A DNA stretch of 64,000 bases, from positions 62,001-126,000 of the forward strand of contig JANXZM010000096.1 in assembly GCA_025355505.1 (NCBI GenBank), written 5' to 3'. Source of the DNA: Acidobacteriaceae bacterium (GTDB lineage: Bacteria > Acidobacteriota > Terriglobia > Terriglobales > Acidobacteriaceae). The notes below the pieces were generated by a model that saw only the letters and a program-made list of their open reading frames with translations, was not told the DNA's origin and ran no database searches. The position numbers and the translations under genes are program-made. This document shows, in pieces, positions 43,664 through 53,671 of this stretch (position 1 is its first letter; each line of letters opens with the position of its first letter).

Positions 43664-45202
43664 TCAGGCCGCCCACTCTTCGCCGTCGTTCGCGCTAGCG
43701 GTCGCCGGCTGCGGAAGCCGGTCGGAAACTTCGGCGAGTGCGGCCAGTTTCTTTGCCAACTCCGGACGAAGCAACTCCGCGGCAAAGCGCCAGCGCCAGT
43801 TCCCTTCTGCGCGGCTGGGCAAATTCATACGCGCATCACTTCCCAGTCCCAGCGCATCTTGCAGGGGCACCACGCAAAGGCTGGCGACGGAAGCGGAGGC
43901 GGCGCGAATCATCGCCCAGTGGACGCCATCCTCACATCGCCCCAAATACGCTTGCACTTGCTGGCGTTCGTATTCGGTGGCGCCCGATGCCCACCAGCCG
44001 AGTAACGTATCGTTGTCGTGTGTGCCGGTGTAAACCACCTTGTCGGTTGTGAAAGTATGCGGTAGATGGGCGTGCGCGCCGACATCGCCAAAACCAAATT
44101 GCAGCACGGCCATGCCGGGAATCTTGAGGCGTTCGCGAAGGGCATGCACATCGGGCGTAATGTATCCAAGGTCTTCGGCGAAAAATGGCAGCCCGCCCAG
44201 AGCCTCGCGCAGCTTCACGAATAAATCGTCTTTGGGACCGTCAACCCAACGGCCATGAATCGCGGTTGGTTCACTCGCCTGAATCTCCCAGAACTGCGAA
44301 AACCCGCGGAAATGATCGAGGCGGATGTAGTCAAAGTTGTGCGTGACCCAACGCATTCGGTCAATCCACCACGCGTATCCCTGCTCCTGCATCACGTCCC
44401 AGCGATAAAGAGGATTGCCCCAGCGCTGGCCGTCTTTGCTGAAAAAATCCGGGGGCACACCGGCAATAACTTCGGGATCGAGTTCGGAGTTCAAGCGAAA
44501 CAGATCGGGGTGGGTCCAAACATCGGCGCTGTCAAAATTTACGAAGATCGCGATGTCGCCCACGACGCGAATCGAATGTTGCGCGCAATAGGCTCGAAGC
44601 GCCTGCCACTGTTCGAAGAAAAAAAACTGCACGGCGCGGCGGACATCGAGTTCGTCGAGCATTTCCGCGCGTACCTTCTCGATCGCCACCGGATCGCGAT
44701 GAATCAGTTCGCGGGGCCAGCGATTCCAGCTTTCCAGTTTGAAACGCGCACGCAAGCCATCGAAAAGAACGAAGTCATCGAGCCACCATTGGTTTTGCCG
44801 ACAGAAGCTTTCATAACGCGAGCGGGCGTTCGGCGGAGCGGAGCGCACGAAATTGCGCGCCGCTTCAAACAGCAAAGGCAGCTTGTGGTGGAAAACCTCC
44901 GGGTAATCGACGGACTCGACTCCACCGGCTAGAGCGTCCACCCGGGCACGGTCAATCCAGCCCCGATCGGCAAGCCGCTCCAGGCTGATCAGCAGCGGGT
45001 TTCCAGCAAAGGCCGAAGTGGAGGAATAGGGCGAGTTCCCGTAACCGAGCGGGCCCAGAGGCAAAACCTGCCACAATCCCTGACACGCGGAGGCGAGAAA
45101 ATCCGCGAACGCATACGCCGACGGACCAAAGTCGCCGATCCCGCTGCGCGAAGGCAACGAGGTGGGATGAAGCAAAATTCCGCTGGCGCGCGGGAATGAC
45201 AT
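43664..45202 (-). CDS. malQ: 4-alpha-glucanotransferase (amylomaltase)
   Basis: A 512-residue GH77 enzyme that transfers alpha-1,4-glucan segments in maltodextrin and glycogen metabolism. The N-terminal RASGILLHPTSLPSRSGIGD FG and LPLGPLGYGNSPYSSTSAFA are family landmarks. The catalytic nucleophile lies in IRLDHFRGF, the acid/base in FFAEDLGYITPDV, and the third acid in TGTHDNDTLLGWW. Length is normal for bacterial amylomaltases without N-terminal additions. It is 62 nt upstream of the ABC-transporter region but likely independent. Confidence 0.95.
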   Translation of the reverse strand: MSFPRASGILLHPTSLPSRSGIGDFGPSAYAFADFLASACQGLWQVLPLGPLGYGNSPYSSTSAFAGNPLLISLERLADRGWIDRARVDALAGGVESVDYPEVFHHKLPLLFEAARNFVRSAPPNARSRYESFCRQNQWWLDDFVLFDGLRARFKLESWNRWPRELIHRDPVAIEKVRAEMLDELDVRRAVQFFFFEQWQALRAYCAQHSIRVVGDIAIFVNFDSADVWTHPDLFRLNSELDPEVIAGVPPDFFSKDGQRWGNPLYRWDVMQEQGYAWWIDRMRWVTHNFDYIRLDHFRGFSQFWEIQASEPTAIHGRWVDGPKDDLFVKLREALGGLPFFAEDLGYITPDVHALRERLKIPGMAVLQFGFGDVGAHAHLPHTFTTDKVVYTGTHDNDTLLGWWASGATEYERQQVQAYLGRCEDGVHWAMIRAASASVASLCVVPLQDALGLGSDARMNLPSRAEGNWRWRFAAELLRPELAKKLAALAEVSDRLPQPATASANDGEEWAA

Positions 45203-45277
45203 TCAGGCTCAGTTCTCAGTTGTCAGTGGGTGGTTATCAGCTCGCAGCACAGACTCAGGACTGGGAACTGCATTTCG

Positions 45278-47257
45278 CTACGAGCCTTCCTGCCCACCTT
45301 GGCGAGTCAGGTTTTTCATCTCTTCCTGATTGACCTTGAGCCGGTTGGACTTTTCCATATCCTTGCGCAGGTTCGTAACAAACAGCCCGAACAAATCGTT
45401 CTGCTTGGCTTCGAGGAGCGACTGGCGAATCCCGTCCTTCTTCGCGGCAAATTCCTGATCCGTTGGCGCCTGTTTTTCTAGAAGTTGAGCGACCACGCCA
45501 TTGCCGCCGGCTGTGATCGGCGCGCTAATCTCGCCGGGCTTCAATGAGAAGATCGCGCTCGCGCTGGCCATGGAACCAATGTCGGGGACCTGGCCATCGG
45601 GCGAAACCAGGTCGCTCGTCTTCACCGCCGCACGCAGATCTTTAGCAGCTTTTTTCAAATCGTGCCCAGACTTGGCACGATCGGAGAGTTCTTGCGTCTT
45701 CTGTTGCAGCAGAAAGCCAGCGCGCTCGTTCTTGAACTCGCTCTCAACCCGCGAACGAATCTCTTCAAACGTGGGCGTAGCCGGAGGCTTTACGCTCAGC
45801 AACTGGAAAACTACGTAGCCTTGTGGCACCTGCACCACATCGGGCGGAGCCTTGTCCGCTTCGTTGAAAACTGCATCCATAAACTGCGGATTCGCAGCCA
45901 GTCCAGGCAAGCTATCGGTTCGGCTGAAAAATTCAGTGGCGACCGCCGACTGACCTTTGGCGGCGGCGGCCTTGTCGAATCCGTCAGTACGCGCCTGGCT
46001 GAGCAAGGCATTCGCTGCGGTTTCGGTGGCGTGCGCCGTTTTCTGCTGCTTCACTTTCTCCTCGATCTCGCTCTTCACCTCGGCAAGCAGCTTGAGATGA
46101 GCTTCCTGCTTGTCTTCAACGTGGATGATATGGAAGCCATAACTGCTCTTTACAACGTCGCTGGTCTGTCCTTTGCCGAGTGAATAGGCAGCCTTCTCGA
46201 ATTCAGGGACGGTGCGGCCGCGGCCGATCCAGCCGAGTTCGCCCCCGCTCTTGGCGGTGGTGTCATCAGAATATTTTTCCGCGAGCTTGGCAAAGTCCCC
46301 GCCCGCCTTGACTTCCTTCAACACCCCTTCAGCTTTCGCGCGCGCATCGGCGACCGCCTTCTCATCTTCCTTCGCACCGGGCGCAGGCAGAGGAGTCTTG
46401 ATCAGAATGTGGCTGACCTTTACCTGCTCGGGCACGCGGTACTCTTCGCGATGCTGATCGTAATAAGCCTGCAGGTCCTGATCGGTAACCGTCGTCGCCC
46501 CCGCCATTTTCGCGCTATCAACGACAACATACTTAATCTGCCGCTTCTCCGGGATGGAGTTGTTGTAGGTCGCTTTGTTACGCTCATAAAAAGCCCTAAG
46601 TTCTTCATCGGCGGGGTGCAGGCCCTTCAGGATGTCGGCCTGCGTGATCACGGCATATTCGAACTTCACCTTTGTGTTGCGGCGGTTGAATTCGTCGCGA
46701 ACTTCGGTGTCCCCCACAAAGGCACTGGTCGAAACCAGAGCGCGCAATTTGCGGACAATAACAAAATCCTTCTCCAGCGCCTCAAACTGAGGAACCGTCA
46801 TGTCGTTGCGTTGCACGAAGTTTTCGTACTCTTCCTGCCCCACGAACTTGCCGTCAGGAAAAAGCATCGACCCAAGCTGCCCGTGCTGGAGTTCCTCGCG
46901 AAGTTCGTCGTCGCTGACGCGCAGACCCATGCGATGGGCCTCGGCAACCAGCGCCTTCTCATTGATGAGTTGCTGGGCAGCCTGACTGGCAAAATAGGGC
47001 AGCAGCATACTGGCCTGCGGTCCGCCACGAGGAAACTGCTGCCGGATCATGGCCCTGGCCTCGCGCTGCACCTCGGGCACCGTCACGGTTTGGTCGCCAA
47101 TCGTAGCGAGTACGCCAGCCGGAGGCGCGCCAATGCCGAGGCTGGAGCCGACCCCGCCGGGGATAAGCGTGATCGCCATCGAGGCACAGATGAGGACGAG
47201 TAGTGCGCCCAGAACGATCTTCACGGTTGGCCCTGCATTTTGAAGCTGTCGAATCAT
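45278..47257 (-). CDS. PpiD/SurA-like peptidyl-prolyl isomerase (periplasmic chaperone)
   Basis: A 659-residue membrane-anchored folding factor. An N-terminal helix (VKIVLGALLVLICASMAITL) anchors it, then comes a SurA_N-type chaperone region (about 50-270), a parvulin PPIase domain (about 278-375: VSHILIKTPLP...GGDFAKLAEKYSDD...GGELGWIGRG...FEKAAYSLGKGQ) and a second, more divergent PPIC-like/chaperone part. This is the PpiD plan. It would help outer-membrane and exported proteins fold, such as the large receptor and propeller proteins of this window. Confidence 0.9.
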   Translation of the reverse strand: MIRQLQNAGPTVKIVLGALLVLICASMAITLIPGGVGSSLGIGAPPAGVLATIGDQTVTVPEVQREARAMIRQQFPRGGPQASMLLPYFASQAAQQLINEKALVAEAHRMGLRVSDDELREELQHGQLGSMLFPDGKFVGQEEYENFVQRNDMTVPQFEALEKDFVIVRKLRALVSTSAFVGDTEVRDEFNRRNTKVKFEYAVITQADILKGLHPADEELRAFYERNKATYNNSIPEKRQIKYVVVDSAKMAGATTVTDQDLQAYYDQHREEYRVPEQVKVSHILIKTPLPAPGAKEDEKAVADARAKAEGVLKEVKAGGDFAKLAEKYSDDTTAKSGGELGWIGRGRTVPEFEKAAYSLGKGQTSDVVKSSYGFHIIHVEDKQEAHLKLLAEVKSEIEEKVKQQKTAHATETAANALLSQARTDGFDKAAAAKGQSAVATEFFSRTDSLPGLAANPQFMDAVFNEADKAPPDVVQVPQGYVVFQLLSVKPPATPTFEEIRSRVESEFKNERAGFLLQQKTQELSDRAKSGHDLKKAAKDLRAAVKTSDLVSPDGQVPDIGSMASASAIFSLKPGEISAPITAGGNGVVAQLLEKQAPTDQEFAAKKDGIRQSLLEAKQNDLFGLFVTNLRKDMEKSNRLKVNQEEMKNLTRQGGQEGS

Positions 47258-47550
47258 ATTGGGATGACTCCGTTAGTAACTCCGTCAGATTGCTTCCCGC
47301 TGGAAGCCAGAATTTATGATTATAAACTAGCGATGTCTCCGATAAATTCGTGGCATGGATAGAAATGCTTTGAAGGGGCGCGGCTTCAGCCGCGTCGCAA
47401 CCCAAATTATTGAAGATGGGGCCTCGGCCCCTGAGGTAAATAGCGCAGAAATGCCCTATTGAATCGAATTAACAAAGATGCTATGAACTTAAGGCGGCTC
47501 CGGCAGCATGGGTCGCGGCTTTCCATCTTTAATTTTTGAAGGACACTTTT

Positions 47551-50265
47551 GTGAAGATACTCCGGCTCTTCATCCCATTCTTTGCGCTTGCGGTCGCAGT
47601 CGCCCAGCCCAGCTTCCAGCCGGCTCCTGCCCTCACGCTCCCATTGCGCCAGGGGTGGGCCCTGCAGTCTTCCGCGAAAGTAACGGCAACGGGCGAAGCC
47701 ATCTCCAGCCCGTCATTGAATGCCACATTCCAGACCAAGAACTGGATCCAGGCGGATGTTCCAACGACGGTGGTGGCGGCGCAAATAAAGAGCGGGCTGC
47801 TGCCAGATCCTTTTTACGCCATGAATATGCGGCAGTACCCTGGCGTCAGCTATCCCGTTGGGTTCAATTTTTCAAATATTCCGATGCCGCCGGATAGTCC
47901 ATACGCGGCTTCGTGGTGGTACCGCAAAGAGTTTACGCTGCCCAATGTGTACGCCGGAAGAACTGTGTGGCTGAATTTCCGCGGCATCAACTACCGCGCC
48001 AACATTTTTCTCAACGGAAAGCAGATCGCCAACTCGAACGAAGTCGCGGGCGCATGGCGGACCTACGAATTCAACGTTACTTCCGCCGTCAAGCAAGGAG
48101 CCAACGTGCTTGCGGTGCAGGTATGGGCGCCGACCGAGAACAGCCTGGCAATCACTTTCGTGGACTGGAATCCATCGCCCCCCGACAAGAACATGGGACT
48201 GTGGCATGAGGTTTATTTGACGACCAGTGGACCGGTCGCGCTGCGGAATCCGTCAGTGCTCTCCAAAGTGGATTTGCCCGCGGATACTACCAGTGCAGCC
48301 CACTTGACCGTAACCGCGCTGCTGAACAATGGCAGCGATCACCCGGTAAAAGGGACGCTGAAAGGCAGGATTGAGAACATCGAATTCGCGCAACCGGTGG
48401 AACTGGCGGCGGGCGAGTCGAAAGACGTGGTCTTCTCGCCGGATCGGTATCCGCAGCTCAACCTGAGCAATCCGCGGCTGTGGTGGCCGGCCCAGATGGG
48501 GACACCGAATCTGTACGATCTGCATCTTTCGTTCGAGATTGGAAGCGAGCTTTCCGATTTGTCCCGGACGAAGTTCGGCATTCGCGAGATCACATCCGAA
48601 GTCGCCGAGCACGCGCCGAATCGCTTCAAGCGCCTGTTCAAGGTCAACGGCAAGAACATTCTGATTCGCGGCGGCGGCTGGACACCCGACATGATGATGC
48701 GCGAAACCCCGGAGCGGCTCGCCGATGAGTTTCGCTACGTGCGCGACCTGGGGCTAAATACGGTCCGGCTGGAAGGCAAACTTGAAACCGAGGAATTTTT
48801 CGAAATGGCGGACCAGCAGGGCATCCTGGTAATGGCCGGATGGTGCTGCTGCGACTTCTGGGAACACTGGGGAAATTGGAAAGAGGAAGACTTCGACATC
48901 GCAAAATATTCTTTGCGCGACCAGATGTATCGGCTGAGGAGCCATCCGAGCCTGGTCATGTGGCTGAATGGCAGCGACAATCCTCCGCCACCTGACGTGG
49001 AGGAGATGTATCTGAAGGTTGAAGCCGACTTGCGCTGGCCGAATCCGGTAGTGTCTTCGGCCACGGCCAAGCCGACCACGGTCACAGGCGAAAGCGGTGT
49101 GAAGATGAGCGGGCCTTATGAATACGTGGCGCCTTCGTACTGGGCAACGGATCCACATCTTCAGAAGGAAGAAAATTCCTGCAACCCGGGCGGGTGCGGC
49201 GGCGCCTACGGTTTCAACACTGAAACCAGCATGGGACCGGCGGTTCCGCCCATTGAGAGCGTTCAGCGCATGGTTCCCAGGAATCATCTCTGGCCAGTGG
49301 ATGAGTACTGGAATTTCCATGCGGGCGGCGGGGCTTTCAAGACCATGCAAGTGTTTACCGATGCGCTGAATGCTCGCTACGGAAAGGCCAGCAGCGCGGA
49401 AGACTTCACCTACAAATCTCAGCTCATGACCTACGAAGGCGTGCGCGCCATGTACGAGGCCTACAGTCGCAACAAGTACACTTCGACGGGCGTCGTCCAG
49501 TGGATGCTGAATAACGCGTGGCCTTCGATGATCTGGCATCTCTACGACTATTATTTGCGGCCGGGCGGCGGATATTTCGGCGCGAAGAAAGCCCTGCAGA
49601 CGCTCGATCCGGTCTATGGCTACGACGATCGCTCCGTGTGGCTGGTGAGCAGCCAATATGTGGATGCCAAGGGCCTGAAGCTGGCGGCGCGTGTGTTCAA
49701 TGTGGATGGAACGCAGAAGTTTTCCAAAGAAACTTCGCTGGATGCGGCTGCCGATAGCACTGCGAAAGTGTTTGAGCTTCCGCAGATCGAGGGACTCTCG
49801 CCGGCATACTTCCTCGATCTTCGTATCACCGATGGCAGCGGCAAGCTGGTCGGGTCAAACTTCTACTGGCTCTCGACAAAACCGGAAACAGTCGACTGGG
49901 CAAAGTCGAACTGGTATACGACTCCGACCGCGTCGTATGCGGACTACACCGCGCTTGCTCAGTTGCCAAAGGTGAAGCTGAATGTATCGAGTCGCAGTGA
50001 GCGCACCGGCAATAGCACAAATGAAAATGAGATGACCCGCGTGACCGTGGAAAATCCCAGCAAGACTGTGGCGTTTTTTGTACGCCTGAAGCTCAACAAG
50101 GGTAAAGGTGGCGAGGAAATACTGCCGGTTGTCTGGCAAGACAATTACCTTTCGCTGCTGCCCGGTGAAAAGCGGGAGATCACCGCAACGTATCGCGCCG
50201 GTAGCATGGGAACGGCGAAACCAGAGATCGAAGTGGAGGGGTGGAACGTGGAGCAGTCTTGGTAA
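47551..50265 (+). CDS. Secreted GH2 glycosidase, exo-beta-D-glucosaminidase-like
   Basis: About 904 residues. I start at GTG 47551 because AAGGA lies 7 nt upstream and the protein then begins with a good signal peptide (KILRLFIPFFALAVAVAQ). A jelly-roll sugar-binding domain, an Ig-like domain and a TIM barrel follow. DWNPSPPDKNMGLWHEV and RGGGWTPDMMMRETPERLA closely resemble the exochitosanase subfamily (CsxA type). In that subfamily the acid is an Asp, not Glu: here WLNGSDNPPP. The nucleophile Glu lies in YGFNTETSMGP, 82 residues later. It likely releases glucosamine (or mannose, in related mannosylglycoproteinases) from chain ends. Confidence 0.83.
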   Translation: MKILRLFIPFFALAVAVAQPSFQPAPALTLPLRQGWALQSSAKVTATGEAISSPSLNATFQTKNWIQADVPTTVVAAQIKSGLLPDPFYAMNMRQYPGVSYPVGFNFSNIPMPPDSPYAASWWYRKEFTLPNVYAGRTVWLNFRGINYRANIFLNGKQIANSNEVAGAWRTYEFNVTSAVKQGANVLAVQVWAPTENSLAITFVDWNPSPPDKNMGLWHEVYLTTSGPVALRNPSVLSKVDLPADTTSAAHLTVTALLNNGSDHPVKGTLKGRIENIEFAQPVELAAGESKDVVFSPDRYPQLNLSNPRLWWPAQMGTPNLYDLHLSFEIGSELSDLSRTKFGIREITSEVAEHAPNRFKRLFKVNGKNILIRGGGWTPDMMMRETPERLADEFRYVRDLGLNTVRLEGKLETEEFFEMADQQGILVMAGWCCCDFWEHWGNWKEEDFDIAKYSLRDQMYRLRSHPSLVMWLNGSDNPPPPDVEEMYLKVEADLRWPNPVVSSATAKPTTVTGESGVKMSGPYEYVAPSYWATDPHLQKEENSCNPGGCGGAYGFNTETSMGPAVPPIESVQRMVPRNHLWPVDEYWNFHAGGGAFKTMQVFTDALNARYGKASSAEDFTYKSQLMTYEGVRAMYEAYSRNKYTSTGVVQWMLNNAWPSMIWHLYDYYLRPGGGYFGAKKALQTLDPVYGYDDRSVWLVSSQYVDAKGLKLAARVFNVDGTQKFSKETSLDAAADSTAKVFELPQIEGLSPAYFLDLRITDGSGKLVGSNFYWLSTKPETVDWAKSNWYTTPTASYADYTALAQLPKVKLNVSSRSERTGNSTNENEMTRVTVENPSKTVAFFVRLKLNKGKGGEEILPVVWQDNYLSLLPGEKREITATYRAGSMGTAKPEIEVEGWNVEQSW

Positions 50266-50310
50266 TTGCGTAAAAGAAGGTTTCAGGGTTTCAAATTACA
50301 AATTACAAGA

Positions 50311-51678
50311 TTACAACTTCTCCTCGGCCTCGTCCGCGGGCAGATCAAAGTTAACCAAGTCTCCGCGGAAGCCACGCGTCTTCCAGGCCCCGAAGGCGAT
50401 GCCCACAACCATCCAGATGGCACCGGCGATCTTGGCCTTAGGACTGAGGCTGAGCCAGAGCAACAAGCAGATCACAAAGCCTAAAACGGGTGGCACAACA
50501 AAAGACAGCGTCCTTTTTTGTTCGCGCACCACATAGCGCATGAACGCCGCGGCGTTCACGCCCATGAAGGCAATGAGCGCGCCGAAATTGAGCATCTCCG
50601 CGCCCAGACCATAACTCATCACGAACGCGCCGATCAGCGCAATTGCGCCCACAAACAACACGTTATTCCGCGGCACTCGATGCTTCGCGTCCACCACTCC
50701 GAAAAAAGACTTCGGGAGCGCGTTGCTTCTTCCCATACCGTAGAGCAGGCGGGCAGCGCCGATCTGCGAGCCCATGCCCGATCCGAAGTTCGCTACCAGC
50801 AGGGTAAATCCGATAATGCCAAACATCGGCTTCCAGGCTCGCCCAGCGACGTGAACAAAGGCCGTGTCAACGTCCGGAAAAGGCTGCGATGCGGGCCAGA
50901 TCAACTGCGCGACGTACACCTCAACCGCAGATAAAATGCCGATCACCACGCAGGTCAGCACCGTTGCCAGCAGAATATTGCGGCGCGGGTTTTCCGCTTC
51001 TTCCGACAGCGTTGAGATGCCGTCGAAACCGATATAGGTGAGCACCGCGATCGATGTTCCACCAAGCACGGCCTTGGTGTTCCACAAACTCGGGTCGTAA
51101 AAGGGCCGTGTATAGAAGCCCGCGCTGTCGTGCGGGTTCCCCAGAATGTAGCGTGCCGCCACCACAAAAAAAATAGCAATCACCACGCCCATCCCCGCAG
51201 CCAGCGCCGAGTTCACGCGAGCCGACGTTTTCACTCCCTGAATATTCAGGAGCGTAAACACCAGCGCAAAGAAAACAGCCCATGCCCAGTACGGCACGCC
51301 GGGAGCAAACACGTGCGCCTGCTGGCTGCACCAAATCGTGCAGATGATCGGATTGAGCATGTAATCCATCACCATGCTCCAGCCAGTGACATAACCAAGA
51401 GCGGGATTGATTTCCTGGCCGACGTATGTGAAGGCCGAGCCGGCGCTGGGATATGCGCGCGCCATGCGGCCATAGCTGATGGCGGTGAACAGCATCGCCA
51501 CCAGGGCGATCAGGATGGTCGTAACCACGTGCCCATGTCCGCGATCGCTGAGCACCCCGAACACGGACATCGGCGCGACCGGCTGAATCACGATGATGCC
51601 GTACAGAATCAGATCCCAAAGCGTAAGCGAGCGCCTGAGACGCGGAGCATCAGCGGGCGGGTTGGCGGTTGAGCTCAT
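50311..51678 (-). CDS. APC-family amino acid permease
   Basis: A 455-residue membrane protein with about 12 hydrophobic helices. The first helix has LTLWDLILYGIIVIQPVAPM, and the family GSAFTYV segment of TM3 appears as AYPSAGSAFTYVGQEINPAL G. The central YIGFDGISTLSEEAENPRRN is the standard APC loop. It would import an amino acid or polyamine with cation symport. Substrate not determinable. It is alone in its unit, converging with the GH2 gene. Confidence 0.88.
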   Translation of the reverse strand: MSSTANPPADAPRLRRSLTLWDLILYGIIVIQPVAPMSVFGVLSDRGHGHVVTTILIALVAMLFTAISYGRMARAYPSAGSAFTYVGQEINPALGYVTGWSMVMDYMLNPIICTIWCSQQAHVFAPGVPYWAWAVFFALVFTLLNIQGVKTSARVNSALAAGMGVVIAIFFVVAARYILGNPHDSAGFYTRPFYDPSLWNTKAVLGGTSIAVLTYIGFDGISTLSEEAENPRRNILLATVLTCVVIGILSAVEVYVAQLIWPASQPFPDVDTAFVHVAGRAWKPMFGIIGFTLLVANFGSGMGSQIGAARLLYGMGRSNALPKSFFGVVDAKHRVPRNNVLFVGAIALIGAFVMSYGLGAEMLNFGALIAFMGVNAAAFMRYVVREQKRTLSFVVPPVLGFVICLLLWLSLSPKAKIAGAIWMVVGIAFGAWKTRGFRGDLVNFDLPADEAEEKL

Positions 51679-51862
51679 TGACGGCCTTAAAACAAATCCC
51701 CATTATCCCGGGCAGATAACGGGGTTCGAGAAACACCTGTGTGGCTAGCAAGGTCGCAAACAGCGCTGCTTGCCGCCTTTCTCAAAATCCACTCGAATTC
51801 TATACGGCAGGCACATTCTGTCAACGAAAAAACGCGCATATTAAAACGATTCTTGCCGAAGT

Positions 51863-53671
51863 TCAGAACACAAGTGCTTCCGGAGCCGGCAAAGCGGCCG
51901 TTTCCTTGATTCCCTGTCCTTCGGTGATCGAGTGAATCTTGTCCGCAGCCACGTCTTTGAAGCTCTCCACCTTGCCGTTTGGCCAGCGTACTTCCACCAA
52001 GTCAATTTTTGTCGCCGATCCCAGGCCGAAATGCAGACGCAGATCGTTCTGCGAAAGATAACTGCCGCCACCGCGCACTTCGTCGAACTGCGTCATTCCT
52101 CCGGCTTGAATGGTGACACGCGAACCGATCGCGGCGCGATTGCTTTTTGTTCCGGTCAGATGGAAGAGCACGCGATGGTTCGCGATCTTATTTGTATTGA
52201 GCAGCAGTGACGGCGGTTCACCGACGTTGAGCACGACGATATCGACATTGCCGTTGTTGGCGATGTCGCCGAAAGCAGCGCCCCGCCGGGATTTCAGCGG
52301 CATGTCGGCGAACCCAGCCAGCTTCGAAACTTCTTCGAACGTTCCGTTGCGCAGATTACGATGCAACAGCATCGGTTCAGCGTAGGCGGCGCTTCCCTTC
52401 ACTGTGTCCATCTGCGGATAGACGTGTCCGTTGGCTACGAACAGATCGAGCCAGCCATCATTGTCCATATCCAAAAATGTTGTCCCCCAGCCGACCAGCG
52501 GCAAGCTGGGCTGGCCGAGATGCGATGGCATGGCGACATCTTCGAATCCACGCGACCCCTGGTTGTGATAAAGCGTGTTGGGCTGGTCGGCAAATTCCGT
52601 CACGAACATCGAGAGGCGTCCGCTGTGATCGTAGTCGCCCCACGTCACGCCCATGGAGCCGAGCGCCTGACCTTCACCATTCAGCGCAATGCCGCCGACC
52701 ATGGCCTCGTCGCTGAACTTGCCATTGTGATTGTTGTGATAGAGATGATTGGGAGTGGCGTCGTCGGCAACAAACAGATCGGGCCAGCCGTCGTTGTCGT
52801 AGTCGCCCCAGCTGGCACCCAGTCCATAGTATTTTTCGGGATCGTCTACACCGGCTTTTTTCGAGACTTCTTCAAACGTTCCGTCGCCACGGTTGCGGTA
52901 GAGCAGATCGGTTTCCCCCTCCATGCCCCACGGTCCGCACTGCACCGGAGCGCCTTTGAACTGGCAGAACTTGGTCGAGCCAAAAGCGGGCAGGTCGCTC
53001 ATTTCCACGTGAACATACCGTGAGACAAACAAATCGACGTTTCCATCGCGGTCGTAATCTGCCCAAGCCGCGCCCGTAGAGAAACCGCCTCCGCGCACTC
53101 CTGCCTTGTCAGTCACGTCTTCGAAAATGCAATTGCCTTTGTTGCGATAAAGCGCATTCCCGCCGTAGCCGGTAACGAAAAAATCAAGGTTGCCATCGTT
53201 GTCGAAGTCGGCGACAGCAACGCCCATGCCCCAACCTTTGCGACTGAGTCCGGCCTTCTCGGTGATGTCGGTGAACTTGAGGCCGGCATCCTGATGCCAG
53301 AGCGTGACGAGGAGATCGCCGCCCTGCTTATAGCGATCGACAGTCGATCCATTCACCATCACGATATCGAGTTTGCCGTCATTGTCGCAGTCGAACAGGC
53401 CCACGCCACCGCTCATGGATTCGATGACGTAGTATTTTTCTGCCGAGGAAAAGTGAGAGGCGGTAAGGCCGGCTTGGACTGCGATGTCGCGAAAGATGGG
53501 AACGGGGGCAGTGAGTTTGGGCGGAGGAGGTTTCTTCTCAATGCGGGCGGGGGGAATTTTCGCTGGCGGTCCCATTGGACTTTGGGGCGCGGTTTGCGCA
53601 GACAGCAGGCTGCCGAGAACCGCAAATAGAACTGCCATTCGGCCGCGCTTACAAGGCGCTTGTGAAGTCAT
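51863..53671 (-). CDS. CRTAC1-like secreted propeller protein with ASPIC/UnbV domain (copy A)
   Basis: A 602-residue exported protein. A signal segment (RMAVLFAVLGSLLSAQ) and a Pro/Lys linker are followed by FRDIAVQAGLTASHFSS, at least six FG-GAP/VCBS blades (DxDNDGxxDxF units such as VADFDNDGNLDFFVTGYGGN), and a C-terminal ASPIC/UnbV domain (RAAIGSRVTIQAGGMTQFDE VRGGGSYLSQNDLRLHFGLG). The acidic DxDxDG loops should bind calcium. Its ATG overlaps the stop of the DUF3800 gene by 4 nt (ATGA). It is the last gene of the cytochrome/CRTAC1 run. Confidence 0.88.
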   Translation of the reverse strand: MTSQAPCKRGRMAVLFAVLGSLLSAQTAPQSPMGPPAKIPPARIEKKPPPPKLTAPVPIFRDIAVQAGLTASHFSSAEKYYVIESMSGGVGLFDCDNDGKLDIVMVNGSTVDRYKQGGDLLVTLWHQDAGLKFTDITEKAGLSRKGWGMGVAVADFDNDGNLDFFVTGYGGNALYRNKGNCIFEDVTDKAGVRGGGFSTGAAWADYDRDGNVDLFVSRYVHVEMSDLPAFGSTKFCQFKGAPVQCGPWGMEGETDLLYRNRGDGTFEEVSKKAGVDDPEKYYGLGASWGDYDNDGWPDLFVADDATPNHLYHNNHNGKFSDEAMVGGIALNGEGQALGSMGVTWGDYDHSGRLSMFVTEFADQPNTLYHNQGSRGFEDVAMPSHLGQPSLPLVGWGTTFLDMDNDGWLDLFVANGHVYPQMDTVKGSAAYAEPMLLHRNLRNGTFEEVSKLAGFADMPLKSRRGAAFGDIANNGNVDIVVLNVGEPPSLLLNTNKIANHRVLFHLTGTKSNRAAIGSRVTIQAGGMTQFDEVRGGGSYLSQNDLRLHFGLGSATKIDLVEVRWPNGKVESFKDVAADKIHSITEGQGIKETAALPAPEALVF

